This document shows, in pieces, positions 44,020 to 55,085 of a DNA stretch of 64,000 bases (positions are counted from its first letter, which is position 1; every line of letters starts with the position of its first letter). Below the pieces are notes generated by a model, which saw only the letters and a list, made by a program, of their open reading frames with translations, searched no databases and was not told the DNA's origin. The position numbers were made by a program, and so were the translations under genes. This stretch comes from Ophiura sarsii (lineage: Eukaryota > Echinodermata > Ophiuroidea > Amphilepidida > Ophiuridae), in assembly GCA_035610835.1 (NCBI GenBank), contig CM069450.1, positions 27,215,503 to 27,279,502 on the forward strand, in the 5' to 3' direction.

Positions 44020-46217
44020 TTATTATTATTATTATTTAATCTTTCTTTATTGAGGGTAAACAGCTTCAGTGTCAAGCACTGCTTTCCAAGCAGGCCCTCA
44101 TTTCACAGAGAAAAATACATAATTATTTACAATATATATACATGGAATATAACGACTATTTACATAAATATATACAGAACCATCAGATAAATTCAGCAAG
44201 GAAATGCAGAATTGTAATATACTTTAGAACACACAATTTAAATTCCATGGATCTTTGTTTTAAATTGTTGCACTGACATATTCTCAAGTTCGGTTCTGAT
44301 TGTTGATGGCAAGTTGTTCCAGGCATATGCTGCCCTAACATGAAACGTTCGCATACCTGAGTTCGACTTAAATTTCGGTACAACCAAAGTATTACTTGTG
44401 TGATTTCTTGTTACATGACAATGGTTATTATGAACAAATTCAAACTGCATCGATAAGTATGATGGACTTATATTTCTTAAACATTTATACACAATTAGTA
44501 AAAGGTGATTATGCCATCTTTTATCAAGTTTAACCCATTGAAGTGCATCCATTAAATCATTTGTTGGTGTTCTTATATCAGCTGAAAGTATTATCCTGGC
44601 TAAATTATTATGAAGAACCTGTAATTTTCTATGACATTCGGCAGAAAAGTTTGACCAAACTGTGCTTCCATAATCAAAGTGAGGAATAACAAGAGCATTT
44701 GATAACATTACAATAGTTTGATTTGGAAGAAAATGTTTCATACGTTTGATAATACCTGTTCTTTTAGAGACATTCTTACACATATAATCAACATGAGCTG
44801 ACCAAGACAAATTGCTATCTAATTTTACGCCCAAGTATTTAAATTCATCTACCTTTTCAATGATGTTATTATTGTAGGTTAATTGTACATCTTGAAACCT
44901 CTCACGCATCTTATTACTACCAAATATCATGAATTTAGTCTTATCAACATTCAGGGTAAGCTTGTTTGCTTTGAACCAATTAGCTACTGTGCTTAAACAT
45001 GATTCTAATTGATTTTGGAGATCAACAATATTTTTAGCTTTACACATTAATGAAGTATCATCAGCATACATTACTGTCTTACATTTATCTACAGCATTTG
45101 GTAAACAATTTACAAACATGATGAAAAGTAAAGGTCCTAATATAGAACCTTGAGGAATTCCTATGTTGATAGGTTGAAAATCAGACAAGGTTGAATTTAC
45201 ATTGACAGTCTGGAACCTGTTGCTTAGATATGACTTAAACCATAAAAGTTCGCTACTATCAATACCATAATTTTTAAGTTTCCTAAGAAGAATGTCATGG
45301 TTTACAGTGTCAAAGGCTTTTTTTAAGTCAATAAATATAACACCAGTAACATACCCATTATCCATATTTTTCAAAATATAATCTTGAACATCAAGTAAAG
45401 TTGTTGAAGTGGAATGGTTGGGTCGAAAACCAGATTGAGCATTAGATAATAAGCCTGCGTTAGTTAAATAGACATATAGTTGATCATGGACAGCCCTTTC
45501 AATAATTTTAGAGATAATTGGCAACACTGAGATGGGTCTATAATTACCTACATCTGTTTTATCACCAGATTTAAATATTGGTGTTACCTTAGCTTTCTTC
45601 CATTCATCAGGGAAAGTAGATTCATTCAGGGACAGGTTGCAGATATGAGAAAGGCAATTTGAAATGATGGGTCCAGCCAATTTCAACAACCTGACATTGA
45701 ATTGATCTAATCCTGGTGATTTACTATTATTCATATTACATATTTGTTTTAAAACAAACTCAGCTGATATTGTACTAAAATTAAACTTATTTTCCATAAT
45801 ACAGTTGTGACTAGAGCATACACTATTACAAGGACATTCAACATGATTATGTTCATTAAATTTACTACCAAGTTTATTACCAATAGATGTAAAGTACTTA
45901 TTAAATTCATCTGCCATAACTTTACTATTTTCTGAACATTTGCCATCTTTGTTGGAAATTGATGTTGGTACACTTACAGTTTTGCTAGGTACAATTTTCT
46001 TAAGTGTTTTCCAAAGATTTTTACTATCATGCATATTATTAACTACAGCTTCATTACAATAGTTCTTTTTCAGGTAAAACCTCATATTGTTTACTTTATT
46101 TCTGAGTGATTTAGCTTTATTCCAATCTTCTTGATTATTTGTCTTATGTGCCTTAGCAAAATAATAGTCCCTATCTTTACTTAGTCTTATGAAGTCCCCA
46201 TTCATCCATTCAGGTAG
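44020..46217 (-). mobile_element. 5'-truncated CR1/Jockey-like LINE
   Basis: The minus-strand element ends in an ACCCTCAATAAAGAAAGATT motif and an (AAT)n microsatellite tail at 44020-44037, as in CR1-group LINEs. The 3' untranslated region (about 44038-44237) has GGGCCTGCTTGGAAAGCAGT. At the 5' side homology stops just upstream of the PEWMN residues, between the missing endonuclease domain and the RT domain, a usual result of incomplete reverse transcription. No target duplication was found. Both flanks carry the 57-bp repeat. Confidence 0.85.
44238..46205 (-). CDS. LINE reverse transcriptase (ORF2 C-terminal part)
   Basis: A 655-residue open frame without internal stops. Residues 1-50 are the basic linker seen before LINE RT domains. 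The RT domain spans about 204-460: FKSG..GNYRPISVLPIISKI (RT1-2), FIDLKKAFDTVNHD with catalytic D293, IPQGSILGPLLF at 350-361, and the active site YADD at 380-383, then YLGVKLD. The C-terminal part has FHVRAAYAWNNLP (about 621-633), characteristic of CR1/Jockey-type proteins. There is no RNase H. The apurinic endonuclease domain is absent, so it cannot mobilise itself. The ATG used is simply the first in the remaining frame, which runs 10 codons further up to a stop. The intact frame implies a fairly recent insertion. Confidence 0.9.
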   Translation of the reverse strand: MNGDFIRLSKDRDYYFAKAHKTNNQEDWNKAKSLRNKVNNMRFYLKKNYCNEAVVNNMHDSKNLWKTLKKIVPSKTVSVPTSISNKDGKCSENSKVMADEFNKYFTSIGNKLGSKFNEHNHVECPCNSVCSSHNCIMENKFNFSTISAEFVLKQICNMNNSKSPGLDQFNVRLLKLAGPIISNCLSHICNLSLNESTFPDEWKKAKVTPIFKSGDKTDVGNYRPISVLPIISKIIERAVHDQLYVYLTNAGLLSNAQSGFRPNHSTSTTLLDVQDYILKNMDNGYVTGVIFIDLKKAFDTVNHDILLRKLKNYGIDSSELLWFKSYLSNRFQTVNVNSTLSDFQPINIGIPQGSILGPLLFIMFVNCLPNAVDKCKTVMYADDTSLMCKAKNIVDLQNQLESCLSTVANWFKANKLTLNVDKTKFMIFGSNKMRERFQDVQLTYNNNIIEKVDEFKYLGVKLDSNLSWSAHVDYMCKNVSKRTGIIKRMKHFLPNQTIVMLSNALVIPHFDYGSTVWSNFSAECHRKLQVLHNNLARIILSADIRTPTNDLMDALQWVKLDKRWHNHLLLIVYKCLRNISPSYLSMQFEFVHNNHCHVTRNHTSNTLVVPKFKSNSGMRTFHVRAAYAWNNLPSTIRTELENMSVQQFKTKIHGI

Positions 46218-46228
46218 ACAACCTTTAA

Positions 46229-46440
46229 CTGTTCATGGTTTCATCTGTTATATAGACCACTCCTTCATTGCCCATGTAATAATGATAGTTCATTATTCCA
46301 TCTGTTTTGTAATCCACTCCTTCATCTTCTATCTTCTAATGACTGTTCACGGCCACATCTTTTCTGTAGTCCCTTCTCATCAATTATCTACTGATGACTG
46401 TTCATGACTCCATCTGTTTCTAATCCACTCATACTGATGC
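46229..46440 (-). repeat. 57-bp tandem repeat, ~4 units, right of the retroelement
   Basis: Plus-strand units start ACTGTTCATG or variants at about 46229, 46286, 46343 and 46398 (57, 57, 55 and 43 bp). Each has CATCTGTT.TGTAATCCACTC. On the minus strand two units read in frame as EDEGVDYKTDGIMNYHYYMG and NEGVVYITDETMNS; others are frame-shifted. It is inverted relative to the unit at 43905. Confidence 0.7.
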
Positions 46441-46878
46441 TAGTGTATTTCTTCATCTGTTCTTTTGGACAAACAAAAAGTAAACTAAAAAGTAAATGCA
46501 ATTCTAAACACAAAGGTAAACGTAAAAGTGAATGCAAAACTAAGCGTTCCTTGCATTTTGCACCCAATTGACCTCGAAGCACGCTCAGTGAATATGAGTG
46601 AAGATAATCACATGTTTCAAAAATCTGTGATATAATGGGACAGTTATTGATTAGAGTCTGGGTGGAAAACTGCTTAGTTGATTGGCTCACATAAGTGTTT
46701 GGTATTGCGCTTATCTTTAAGTTGACATCTTGTCCATAAGTTTGTCCAAAAGTAAACGCTCATAATTTGCAGTGTTATATAATCACATATATATCTTTCA
46801 AATAATATGTCAACAGGCGGCAATTAACAAATAAGTAAACGTTGTCATAAACAACCATGATAATATACCAACAAACTA
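46441..46878. other. Non-coding stretch, no gene seen
   Basis: A few AGTAAAC..AAAAGTAAA words near 46480-46540; otherwise unremarkable. Confidence 0.45.
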
Positions 46879-46950
46879 GACCCAGTTAGGTTTTTCCAAA
46901 ATCATTCAAACATTCAAATCCAACAACCGCGAAAGTTGAGAACCGCTCTG
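46879..46950 (-). repeat. CAGAGCGGTTCTC dispersed repeat, second copy
   Basis: The minus strand reads CAGAGCGGTTCTCAACTTTC, GCGGTTGTTGG, and AAAACCTAACTGGGTC. It aligns with 8980-9070. The terminus resembles hAT ends (CAG..GGTTCTCAAC), but a partner end was not found. Confidence 0.65.
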
Positions 46951-47164
46951 TTTTACAATTGCATTTTTTTACTATGATGCTCATAACAACCATTAGTTCA
47001 TATTTGTTAATGTTCTTTCAAACTTTTTTAAACGTGATTTTCTTTAAACGCCGTGACGCAATATCAGAACAGCGACGAAATGTGTTAATGCAGCGGGGGA
47101 AATTGTCACTTTCACGATATTGGTTTACCCCGATCTTCTATAACTCACCTACATTCTGTGGTAT

Positions 47165-47380
47165 GAAGAACTCAACAAAAGAAAGTCATATATATACCTT
47201 TATTATATCTTATAGAGTGACTTCAATTATTGTTTGACCAAACAGGCCAGAAAGACAATTGGATGAATCTTGTGGAAATAATTTGGCCCGGGATTTGCCA
47301 CAAAGCAACAATGATAAGCCATGACAAGCACCATTTAAAGAAAATCCGCGACGTTCCCAAATTCACCTTTTGACACACTA
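47165..47380 (+). mobile_element. Diverged half-copy of the AAGGGTTCAAC MITE
   Basis: GAACTCAACAAAAGAAAGT, TTTGACCAAACAGGCCAGAA, GGATGAATCTTGTGG and CATTTAAAGAAAATC follow the order of the left arm of the 54507-55083 element. No right arm is present. Confidence 0.65.
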
Positions 47381-47700
47381 ACCCTAACCAAAAGACCCAA
47401 GGTTACCAAGCACATATCCCGTATTTGTCCCGAATTGATAATTGCACATTTCCCCCGCGCGGGATAATTCAAATTCAAATTGTCATGAATGGGTAGTGTA
47501 GCACGGTTGCATTGTGTGATCGATCATCCAGAATCTGAGAGATATGGGGGTGGGGAGGGTGTAGCAGCCACAATTCAGAAACATGGTATCATGTAAGGTC
47601 CTGCGATGAGGTTCTTAACCATGCCCCCCCCCCCCCACTTTTGAATCAGTCGGCGAAATTAGGCCAGTCGGGGGAATTGAGAAGGAGGCATGGTCGAGTA

Positions 47701-48715
47701 ATACACCTATCAGTTGTAAGACGCACTACACGACCCCCGGGAGAGGTGCGTCGTGGGTGCGTCGTTTACTAATGGTTGTTGACGGAGGGTACGTCAGTGG
47801 CAGCCTTTGGTCCGTCAAAAAAATGACGGAGGGTGCGTCAAGGTCCGTCACTTTACCTGGGTGCGTCACAGTGTACATCTGTTTACGAACAACAAAATAC
47901 GACCTTTAAATATACGCTATAGGCCTACTAACAACATTAACTCCTTGATACCGCCAACCAGGCTCTACTTTAATACCGCAAACATCACTCCGATATTTTA
48001 TACCGCTTGTTCTAAAATGCCTGAAATCTCTCGATCATTGACAATTGCAATACAAGAGTTTGGCAAACGAAAAAAACAACAAGAAACCGACAGTAGACCG
48101 AGAACCTTTCATTTTTAGAGTAGTATCACGTATATATAAGATAGGGGATCAGCATGGCGCTCTTCCTCACAAGCGCAGAACAATCTAACAACACAGAGGT
48201 AGGAGGACAGGCCCCCGGAATTGAATTTGGTCGGTATGTGCGGTAGGAGATTCAAATAAAAAACATACCAATTTCTAAGGATTTTGCTTCATTAATAGAC
48301 CCCGTTCGAAAATATGAATGGGAAATGTTCTCGAAATTGTTTCATCCTCATCCTGACGTTTAAGATAATCAGTTAAATATTTTATGAATTTTAGACCAGT
48401 CAGACATTATTGTGCATATAAAAGTTCTCCTCTTGGTTCCGTCCATCCCGGTCCCGGTCCGGGGTCTATATATTCGAGGGCCAGGGTTGACAACATCGAA
48501 TAAGGGCAGATCCCCCGTGAATCAAAAGTAGTTTCATTTCCAGTAGTCATCGTGTTTTATCCAGTTTAGTCAACGATATCTGACGACGGGGTGCGTCGTC
48601 ATGGTCCGTCAGAATCCACCAATGGTGCGTCCAAAAATTAACTGAGGGTGCGTATTTGGATGGCAATGGTCCGTCGTTTTTTTGACACAGGTGCTTCATG
48701 AGTGAGATTGGCTGA
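47701..48715 (+). mobile_element. GGTGCGTC/GGTCCGTC-rich element, copy 1
   Basis: It starts ATACACCTATCAGTTGTAAG and ends near GTTTTTTTGACACAGG. Left (47701-48050) and right (48318-48710) parts are both matched by 56168-57512. Both ends are dense in GGTGCGTC, GGTCCGTC and GACGGAGGGTGCGT. The middle (48050-48317) differs between copies. No terminal inverted repeat was resolved and no protein is encoded. Confidence 0.75.
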
Positions 48716-48738
48716 ACTAAAATCAACAACCGCTAGTA

Positions 48739-48985
48739 ATGTATGTTGGGGACGTTAACAACTTCATGCTTGACCTTTTAAGTGTTAAAAATACCACTTT
48801 TGGCGCATTTCGCGCGTATCAGTTACAATTTTTCATTATTCAAGCTGAACAAGATGGCTTTAGGAAAGTTTTCCATGACTGTTTAAGTTTAAAAACTGGA
48901 TATTTTTGCGCGCTTGGCGCACATTTTTTTGTACAGGTTTCAACATTATAATGGATCTCGAACCACACTAAATATTATAATTATC
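48739..48985 (+). repeat. Stray unit of the ~250-bp array family
   Basis: GGGGACGTTAACAACTTCAT, TTTGGCGCATTTCGCGCGTA, ATTATTCAAGCTGAACAAGA and CAACATTATAATGGATCTC match the units at 23694-24830. It lies directly after the GGTGCGTC element. Confidence 0.8.
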
Positions 48986-50374
48986 AGGGGCCTGACTATA
49001 TACAATCATGTTGTAACGTGAAAAATACCCGCAAATATTGATTTTAAGATATAGCAAATCAAAGGATAACATTTCTTTTGTTTCTAATTGTTTTTACAAC
49101 TCTTCAACTGCTCATATCTTTGGAACCAATTGACCAATTGTATTTTTGGTGTTTTCTGTCAAATGTAGTTTTGAAAATGGTGATTACAAGTATAAAAAAT
49201 ATATATTGAATCTGACCGACTTCAGATTCATTTTGCTTTAACACATCACAGTTAGTTTGTCAAATCATTGTCATTCCTACACACCTCACTCTCCTGGCCA
49301 TTTTATAACCCTGATGATCCCTCGCCGTATAGGATTCTAATCACGTTAAAACTGCCTGCATACTTTGGCACACAAGGTGTTATCGAGATGAAGTACACCA
49401 CGAGTCTGAATCTGTACAGCCCACGTGGTAGACATTACATTAAACTTACCGATGGGAGTGTGAATATCAATTGGGGTTACCTGCATTGGTGTCTCCATTT
49501 GAAATCTACATTCCCTGTATTGAAGATTATGGTAATGTCTAACATGTCTAGCTGGATTTCAACCGGAATAGCACAGTTTGTATTTATATTGAGATATCTT
49601 ATAATTATTAGGTTACAACACTACTGAAGCGAAATAAAGAGAACAAAAATACTGTCTTCTCATTAAAGGATGTTCCAAAATTGAAAGTTTGGGTCGAGTA
49701 TCTAAATTAAGAATTTGCTAAATTCTCATCGTATAAAATCGCTATTTGACACGTGAATTGACATCGAGATACATAGCCCGGCATCATGTGTACTAAATAC
49801 ACTTATCGGATAAAGTTCCGCTAACAGGAACGAACCGTAAATTATCATGTAGGGGACCACATACATACAAGATTCGTTCGTTCCACAATGACCAAAACAG
49901 TATACATTGTTCAAATATAACATTTTAACGGATTCACATCACGTTCAAATGATTTGCTTTTTTTCGAACGCTACCCCCAAGTGCAAAATGTCAAAATGAA
50001 CTTAATTGGTGTCTTATTGTAACGGACCGGATTATAGAATTTAATCACTGTATCCCCCTGGCAGCCTCTATTCCCCAGTCGAGGTTTCAAAAGGTAAGGC
50101 CCGAGCGGATGGCATGGAAACATCGACTAAGGACAACAACTACCAGAGGGTGGGTTCGCTGCTCAACCAAAAGATGTAAAAGAACTTCTTTCGTGAATAT
50201 TTGATAACCAATAAATGACACAGCACTTATAAAACTCGCCCATTGCTTGTGTGGTGGATTTCGATCACGACAGGAGCATGCGCAGATGCGATTTTGTGTA
50301 AGTGGTCTGTGATTTTGTCAATATTATATTTTTACTGTGATTTGTCGATCTGCATTAAATGCAAAAAGTAACAA
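48986..50374. other. Mostly non-coding; one unrecognised open stretch at 49268-49627 (+)
   Basis: The frame 49268-49627 is open for about 119 codons, with no ATG until residue 42. Its composition is more coding-like than its surroundings (for example SPRGRHYIKLTDGSVNINWG) and alternating hydrophobic residues suggest beta strands. It meets a possible donor ATG|GTAATG near 49530. It could be an internal exon, but no family was recognised and no acceptor could be fixed. Confidence 0.3.
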
Positions 50375-50391
50375 CGCCCCCGGCTGGACTC

Positions 50392-50431
<40 letters not shown>

Positions 50432-50448
50432 AATTGCGCCACGGAGGT
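50375..50448 (-). tRNA. tRNA-Asn(GTT), possibly slightly decayed
   Basis: The minus strand gives a 74-nt cloverleaf. The D arm is GCGC..GCGC. The anticodon stem is TTCGG/CCGAA with loop CTGTTAA, anticodon GTT. The variable loop is AGGTT and the T loop TTCGAGT. The body is nearly identical to animal tRNA-Asn. Weak points are an A-C mismatch at the first acceptor pair and a G-G mismatch in the T stem. A pol III terminator (TTTTT on the minus strand, 50363-50367) lies 8 nt downstream. A and B boxes are intact, so it may be functional or a recent copy. Confidence 0.7.
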
Positions 50449-53285
50449 GATTATTTACTAGGCTGTTTTGGTTTGTCATGTTCACCCTTACACTTCCCCG
50501 TACACTTTCTTGCAAAGTCGGGCATCGTTTTTCTCAAATGTTGCTTGCATATTGCCGTTGCTGTCGCCTTCAATACATGTGCTGTCAGTTGAACTTGGAA
50601 CCAACGTTTAATTCGAACTGTCTATTTTCAATAAAAAAATACTCCAATACGGGGGAAAATCAGAAAAGCTCACAGACAACAAATAAGAACATCATTTTAC
50701 TCGACCTAGAATTTCAATCAACGTATTTCAATCATCGGAAAAACCCGATGATGCGAGTGACGTCATTTAATGAGCTCATTAGCATAATTTATGTCCGTGA
50801 AATGTACAATAGAGTTTTATTAGTGCACAGTCAAGGAAACATGGCAAACAAATTCATATCAAGTCACATAATTAATCTTTAATTTGGCCTAAACGTCAAA
50901 ACTTCTCCTCTCTTGAAACTGAAATGATGACCTAAGATTTCCAACATTATGTTTCTCCAAATATTGCACTCTAAATCAAATCACCTCAAGTAATTTTGAG
51001 TTATCACAAGTAGTTAATTATTCCATGTCATTACTCAGAAAAACATCCACATATTCATAACTATCAATATCTTATTCTGAAAAAAAAAACACTTATCCAC
51101 AAAATTCGTAAAATTCCAACCCAAATTTATTGTCTTTTCACATGTACACCAAGTTCCCTACATAAAAGAGACGCTTTGATAAAATTAACACCATACTAAC
51201 AACAATTTGTTGACAAAGATTTATATCAGTTAACAAAAAAACTATCGCTCAACGCAGATCAACGGTCGTTTTCGGCATATATCACACTAACGAATCCCCA
51301 GCCTTGGATGGTTTTACACTTTTCAATGTAAACATTGATAAGATAACACCGGGAAACCCAATCTTGCTCAGCACAGATTACAATTCACTTTCGTTTGAGT
51401 TTTAAAATCTAATCTAACGAATCCCGAACAAAAGTCCTCTCCTACATGACTTCCACCTTTCAATTATAAAAGTGCAAAATGGTTAATTTGTAATTACATG
51501 TCCTCTAAAAAGCTAGGACTTAAAAGTGTGACATGTAGAAGAATAAAAAGTTGACAACAACAAAATACAATGTGGTTTCGAGAATTCGGGAAGAAAACCC
51601 TTATTAATTTGACATTATACATTTTTGTTAAAAAGGACCAACCAATAGTCTAGAGGCTAACTCTCATACGAAGCCTAGTTAAGGCGAATCGTTCAACCGG
51701 TGTACCTTCTCAAATCTGATCACATAGGTAGTTAGTATAGACCCTCTAGATAAGTGCCAGGTAGTGAGTCAATCCAAATTGTGATGTCACATTTTTTTAC
51801 GGGCATTTTTAAAGAATGTCTCATTTGATAGTAAAAGTGCACGGGTTCAGGGTAGGGGAAACATAAATCATCATATCTATGCTTAATTTTAACCGAATTG
51901 CGTCATTCTTGCATCAAAATATGCCAATTGATAACCGCTCTCACGTTAATATTTCACTGAAGCTGTGCATTACACAAATAATTCGAAATACTTAATGTAA
52001 CATATTCATTTGACAAAATATTACCATATTTTGTGCATACTATTTTCAACAGTCAGCAAAGTTTACTTAGCAAATATTCAAATAAGTTATTTATCATTAA
52101 ATGTTGTTGTATTGGCAGCCACACATGTTATTGTCACATTGGAAATAAATTGGACAGATATTAACTTCACATGTTTACATACTGTTTTTTCAAAGTGTCC
52201 CATAGAACAGTGGAATTTGATCGTTTTAGTTTTTAGAAATATTAAAGTGGCACATCATTACGTTTAATCAACGAAAATATGTTATCTTGGTAGGCATGGA
52301 TATGGTATGAACATTTCTCCTCTTGGTTCGAAATAGTTCTCCTCGACTAGCTTCGATTATGGTATTTCCAGACAAATGACACGACAAGAAAGCATTTCAT
52401 TTTTTATATACTATTATACAGCTTAACCCATATTTGTGAAGTATGTCTTAGAAGTCACCTCGTAGGTGACTTGTATTTATTTTAATTGAAAGCATTTTAG
52501 GGGTTCTTGGTTGCTTGCTTAAAGGCAAATGTCCACTCAGGCTAATTCACCCAGTGTGAACTGGCTTACACCTGTTCATTTGGTGACAGATGAAAATTGA
52601 GCTAAGAAATCTCAACCTTGAGATATTCCCAAAGAATATGGCTGGTAAGAGTGGACCTAAGGGTTTAACGGGGTTTAACTCGGTAGTGTTCCCAATCTAC
52701 GATGGCTCTCCACACTTTTGCATTACATTCCAGTTGCCTGTAATGTTTGAGACCAAGTTTGACAGGTTGAACTGGCCATGACGCTAGTATTAGTAAGTTC
52801 CACCCCAGACTTACATATCCATCCAACACCATTGACCGCATGCTGGGGGACATTGAGTGTGGCAGCGGTGGAACTGGTAGCAAGCCCGTAGGTGCTGCAG
52901 TCTTGCCACATGACTTAGCACACGTGGTGACTTTCAGCCAGATTTGGGCTAGTTTTAAAACTAAAATCTGCTCTTCGGATAATATAATGTGATTTTTTTT
53001 CTCGAAATTTGAACTTTTGTTTCTACAAAATATGATATAGCACTAGTTTCTATGACAAATTTAAGTTAAAAGTTGGAATTTCTTAACACAATAACATTTT
53101 TTCAAAAGTAATATACAGGGCTTCTATAGTTACACCAAGACAAAAGAGCCTTGAGTCATGCTTAGGACAGCGGTGGAAATGGCAGCAAGCACGCTGGCAA
53201 GACACAGGTGGTGAGAAATATGAAATCAGATAAATGGTGTAGAAGGGGATGATTTATTACCCTGGATAAAGCATCAAAGCCGTGG
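50449..53285. other. Non-coding stretch, no gene seen
   Basis: AT-rich unique-looking sequence up to about 52.5 kb. The words GGCAGCGGTGGAA.TGG.AGCAAGC occur at 52860 and 53168 and may belong to the 3' side of the RTE-like relic that follows. Confidence 0.45.
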
Positions 53286-54165
53286 TCAAGAAAGTTGGAT
53301 AACATACAGGGAACGGAACCGTCGGTCATTTATTGCTGTCTTTATGTTACTTGTTTCCAATCCAGTATCCTGCTTGAGTAAATAAATAAATGTCAGAGCA
53401 GGTCTTCCCAGTTTGGATACTGGCTCCTCACTTCTGAAATAGTGGCCAGCCAACCTTGTTCGTCCCTTCTGAATCTTCTGGCTTAATTTTGGGAGATCAC
53501 CATACACTTGGTTATTTGGAATATGTTGTTTCCAGTTGATTGACATTGAGTACTGCTCTCAATTCTGGTGTAGCAGCCATCAAGCTTTTTCTGTAACTGG
53601 GAGTAATGGTCCAAGCTTCGTTTGAATTTCCGAGAGAGAGTGTAGACTTCCATATTTTGGTCATTTTGCTACATGCTCTCCATGCTGCTCCTTTGCGTTG
53701 CTATGTCCTTTTCAGACCGACCTTTGCTACTCAACTCTTTGCAGCAGATCTTGAAAATTTCCAGCATTTTGCCACAGTTGATAAAGGCCAAAGGCCGTTC
53801 TAAAATCAATGTAAGTGATAACTGCTGTTAGGTTGTTGGCCTTAACTCCTTTTATAAGCCTCCTCAGTGCCAGTGTGTGGCCCACTGTCGTCCTTCCGAC
53901 TCCGAATGCGTTTTGATTGGTTCTTAAATGCTGATCCAGCTATGGTCTGATTCTGTCCAGGATCATTCTGTTTTACGTTTTGGCAACAATAGAACTTAGG
54001 CTGATACCTGGGTAGTTGCCTCCTAGGCTAAGATTGCCTGATTTTGGTATTGGAACTATGTTGAGCACAGACCACTGGCGCGTTTCCCCAGTCAGTAATG
54101 CTTTCCCCAGTCAGTAATGCTTCATTGCAGAAGTTCAAGGTCGCATATCCCATTGGAATGGCGAA
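53286..54165 (-). pseudogene. Decayed RTE-like LINE reverse transcriptase
   Basis: Read on the minus strand, frames must be switched several times. In order: a CNEALLTG..W segment near 54150, PKSGNLSLGGNYPGISLSSI followed by VAKT near 54050-53975 (RT1-2 region), then remnants of LRTNQNAFGVGRTTVGHT near 53930-53880, and KKLDGCYTRIESS near 53590. The C-terminal block WKQHIPNNQVYGDLPKLSQK with RRTRLAGH-like residues lies at 53540-53440. This order and the GDLP..RLAGH ending are typical of RTE-type elements. Stops and frameshifts make it inactive; a small tandem duplication (CCCAGTCAGTAATGCTT twice) is near 54090-54122. Confidence 0.75.
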
Positions 54166-54506
54166 AAAACGCGGTCAGTTTACGAAACTTGCCACAGTTT
54201 GCTTATTTTTAATTCGATTACTTTCATACTTTAAGAGGATAAACTAGATTAACAACGCTTTATACAAACAACAAAAAATCCATGGTTCAATGCACGCATC
54301 AAGGTCAAATGGCCGCTTCAAATCGTGCACAATGTTTTTTTGATTCACCCTGTATAAGTTTACCTTAAACCTGTTTGATAGGTCTTAGTATCAATTTTAA
54401 GTTCTGAGAATTTAAAGCGCATGGCTTCACGGACAGATTTCTAATGCGGCAGTTACTGCAGTAACGATCCTTGAATTGTATTTTTTAGCGTAGTGAAGCC
54501 CTTATA

Positions 54507-55083
54507 AAGGGTTCAACAAAAGAAAGTATACACTTTGTTTATGTCATTTTGAATAACATTCAATTTTTGCTTTGACCAAACAGGCTAGATAGGCAAGGCA
54601 TTTAGATGAATCTTTTAGGCATAATTTGATACCAAATTTTCCCCCTAATAACAAAGATAAACCATGATTAGCAACATTTAAAGAAAATTAGTCACTTTTC
54701 AAAAGTCACATTTTCAATACACTACGCGGGAAGAAAATACCACATGTTACCTGTCCATAATCAAATAGCCCGCTCACTCAGGCACAGCCCAACGCATCCC
54801 CACTGTGTGATCAATATCCATTTCATTCCCGGCCATTTAAAGTGCCACGCACAGCATTTTCTCGCGGCTTGCGTGCGTTGAAAATGTGACTTTTGAAAAG
54901 TGACAAATTTTCTTTAAATGGTGCTTATCATGGTTTATCTTTGTTGTTAGGGGGCAAATTTGGTATCAAATGATGCCTACAAAATCCATCTAAATGCCTA
55001 TCTAGCCTGTTTGGTCAAAACAAAAATTGAATGTTACTCAAAATGACATAAACAAAGTGTATACTTTCTTTTGTTGAACCCTT
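54507..55083. mobile_element. 577-bp MITE with ~230-bp inverted arms and TA TSD
   Basis: Left AAGGGTTCAACAAAAGAAAG and right CTTTCTTTTGTTGAACCCTT are flanked by TA (54505-54506, 55084-55085). Arms extend inward through TATACACTTTGTTTATGTCA, CAAACAGGCTAGATAGGCA and CTTTTCAAAAGTCACATTTT. A central part of about 130 bp is unique. TA target and long arms fit a Tc1/mariner-related foldback. It carries no coding capacity. Confidence 0.9.
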
Positions 55084-55085
55084 TA

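Noticed and set aside
45749..45973. 74-codon minus-strand frame in the LINE
   Set aside because: Alternative-frame shadow of the reverse transcriptase ORF.
47807..48118. 103-codon frame
   Set aside because: It spans the left end of a GGTGCGTC element and is not kept open in the second copy at 56.3 kb.
53606..53803. 65-codon plus-strand frame near 53.7 kb
   Set aside because: Antisense to the decayed RTE-like reverse transcriptase.
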